Part shown: positions 63,239 to 64,000 of the stretch, one piece after another
Layout: each line of letters begins with the position of its first letter
How positions within the stretch are numbered: the first letter of the stretch is position 1
DNA from: Hyphomicrobiales bacterium
GTDB taxonomy: Bacteria > Pseudomonadota > Alphaproteobacteria > Rhizobiales > Rhizobiaceae
Reading direction: 5' to 3'
Assembly (NCBI GenBank): GCA_900469445.1
Contig: UBXM01000037.1
Coordinates: 38,188-102,187, forward strand
DNA length: 64,000 nt
Translations under genes and position numbers: made by a program
The notes under the pieces: generated by a model
The model's input: only the letters and a program-made list of their open reading frames with translations
What the model was told of the DNA's origin: nothing
Database searches by the model: none

Positions 63239-64000
63239 GCGCTAATCGCGTTCTTCTTTGCCGGATCGGAACCCGCTCGGCCCTCAGTGGCGGATTGCTG
63301 ATCGGCCTGAATGGCGGTGAGGGCGATGGTGAAGACGATGTCATCGACGAGAGCGCCGCGCGACAGGTCGTTGACCGGTTTGCGCAGACCCTGCAGCATC
63401 GGGCCGACCGAAACGACATCCGCCGAGCGCTGGACTGCCTTATAGGTGGTGTTGCCGGTGTTCAAATCCGGGAAGACGAAGACGTTGGCGCGACCGGCGA
63501 CCGGGCTGTTCGGTGCCTTGGAACGACCGACGCTCTCGACACTTGCCGCATCGTACTGGATCGGGCCGTCGATCAGCAGATCGGGCTTGCGCTGTTTGGC
63601 AAGTTCGGTTGCCTCGCGCACCTTGTCGACGTCACCGCCGGTACCGGAGGTGCCGGTCGAGTAGGAGATCATTGCCACCCGCGGATCGATGCCGAAGGCC
63701 CTTGCCGTGTCGGAAGACTGGACGGCGATTTCCGCCAACTGGTCTGCCGTCGGGTTGGGGTTGATGGCGCAGTCGCCATAGACCAGGACCTGATCGGGCA
63801 TCAGCATGAAGAAGACAGAAGAGACGATGCTCTGGCCCGGTTCGGTCTTGATCAGCTGCAGGGCGGGGCGCACCGTGCTTGCCGTGGTGTGAACCGCACC
63901 GGAAACGAGACCGTCGACTTCGCCGACGGCGAGCATCATCGTGCCGAGGACGACGGTGTCTTCGAGCTGGGCGATCGCCTGGGGAGGTGTCATGCCCTTG
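63235..64000 (-). CDS. pta: Phosphate acetyltransferase C-terminal part (partial at window edge)
   Basis: The frame is open to the last base of the window, so the protein continues beyond 64000; only the last 255 or so residues are visible. They match the PTA_PTB domain: [25 protein letters not shown] (split), [78 protein letters not shown] and [18 protein letters not shown]. It makes or uses acetyl phosphate from acetyl-CoA. The stop overlaps the FocA-family start. The C-terminal tail after [12 protein letters not shown] is variable and Ala/Ser-rich. Confidence 0.93.
   Translation of the reverse strand, partial: KGMTPPQAIAQLEDTVVLGTMMLAVGEVDGLVSGAVHTTASTVRPALQLIKTEPGQSIVSSVFFMLMPDQVLVYGDCAINPNPTADQLAEIAVQSSDTARAFGIDPRVAMISYSTGTSGTGGDVDKVREATELAKQRKPDLLIDGPIQYDAASVESVGRSKAPNSPVAGRANVFVFPDLNTGNTTYKAVQRSADVVSVGPMLQGLRKPVNDLSRGALVDDIVFTIALTAIQADQQSATEGRAGSDPAKKNAISA

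Overview
The window looks like chromosomal or megaplasmid DNA of an alphaproteobacterium, most likely Rhizobiales (Rhizobiaceae-like). The reasons are high GC, GC-biased third codon positions, dense small operons, LysR and GntR-controlled ABC and TRAP uptake systems, a single-chain PntA/PntB transhydrogenase and a rhizobial-style exopolysaccharide region. It starts with 16 G residues, which look like a contig-edge artefact, and ends inside a phosphate acetyltransferase gene. I saw no rRNA, tRNA, CRISPR array or insertion sequence.

Layout. (1) 0.1-7.0 kb: the soluble parts of a branched-chain-amino-acid-type ABC importer (binding protein, LivG, LivF; permeases not visible) divergent from a LysR regulator, then three oxidoreductases (zinc alcohol dehydrogenase, SDR, Ldh/DpkA-type). 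(2) 7.4-18.7 kb: a uronate-catabolism island with a KdgF-like cupin, a three-part TRAP transporter, UxaC, UxuB, UxuA, a GntR/FCD regulator and UxaA. Together they would import hexuronates and convert them to 2-keto-3-deoxygluconate. (3) 18.8-23.4 kb: a LytTR response regulator, a CstA/BtsT-family transporter and a LytS/BtsS-type kinase, probably a pyruvate-sensing and uptake unit. (4) 23.8-28.6 kb: pntB, pntA and an amidase. (5) 28.8-44.0 kb: a type I secretion locus with a 2754-residue Ig-repeat adhesin, its ABC exporter, adaptor and TolC-like protein, plus a coupled 566-residue protein I cannot assign.

(6) 44.4-54.2 kb: an exopolysaccharide region (WecG/TagA-type and other glycosyltransferases, Wzz/GumC-like protein, flippase, O-antigen-ligase-type protein, secreted GH10 glycosidase), mostly single genes on alternating strands. 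(7) 54.6-62.0 kb: a tight operon of a HAD-UbiA fusion, a DprE1-like oxidase, a small SMR/EamA-type transporter, an extended SDR and a class III aminotransferase, facing a large multi-pass membrane protein of GT-C appearance. This resembles the mycobacterial decaprenyl-phosphoryl-arabinose route combined with an ArnE/F-ArnT-like export logic, and is my main candidate for an undescribed glycan system. (8) 62.3-64.0 kb: a FocA-family channel overlapping the end of pta.

The best leads are the lipid-linked pentose operon with its unexplained aminotransferase, the unknown protein built into the adhesin secretion operon, the higher-order repeat pattern in the adhesin, and several clean palindromes in promoter regions. 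All family calls come from reading motifs; no database search was run.
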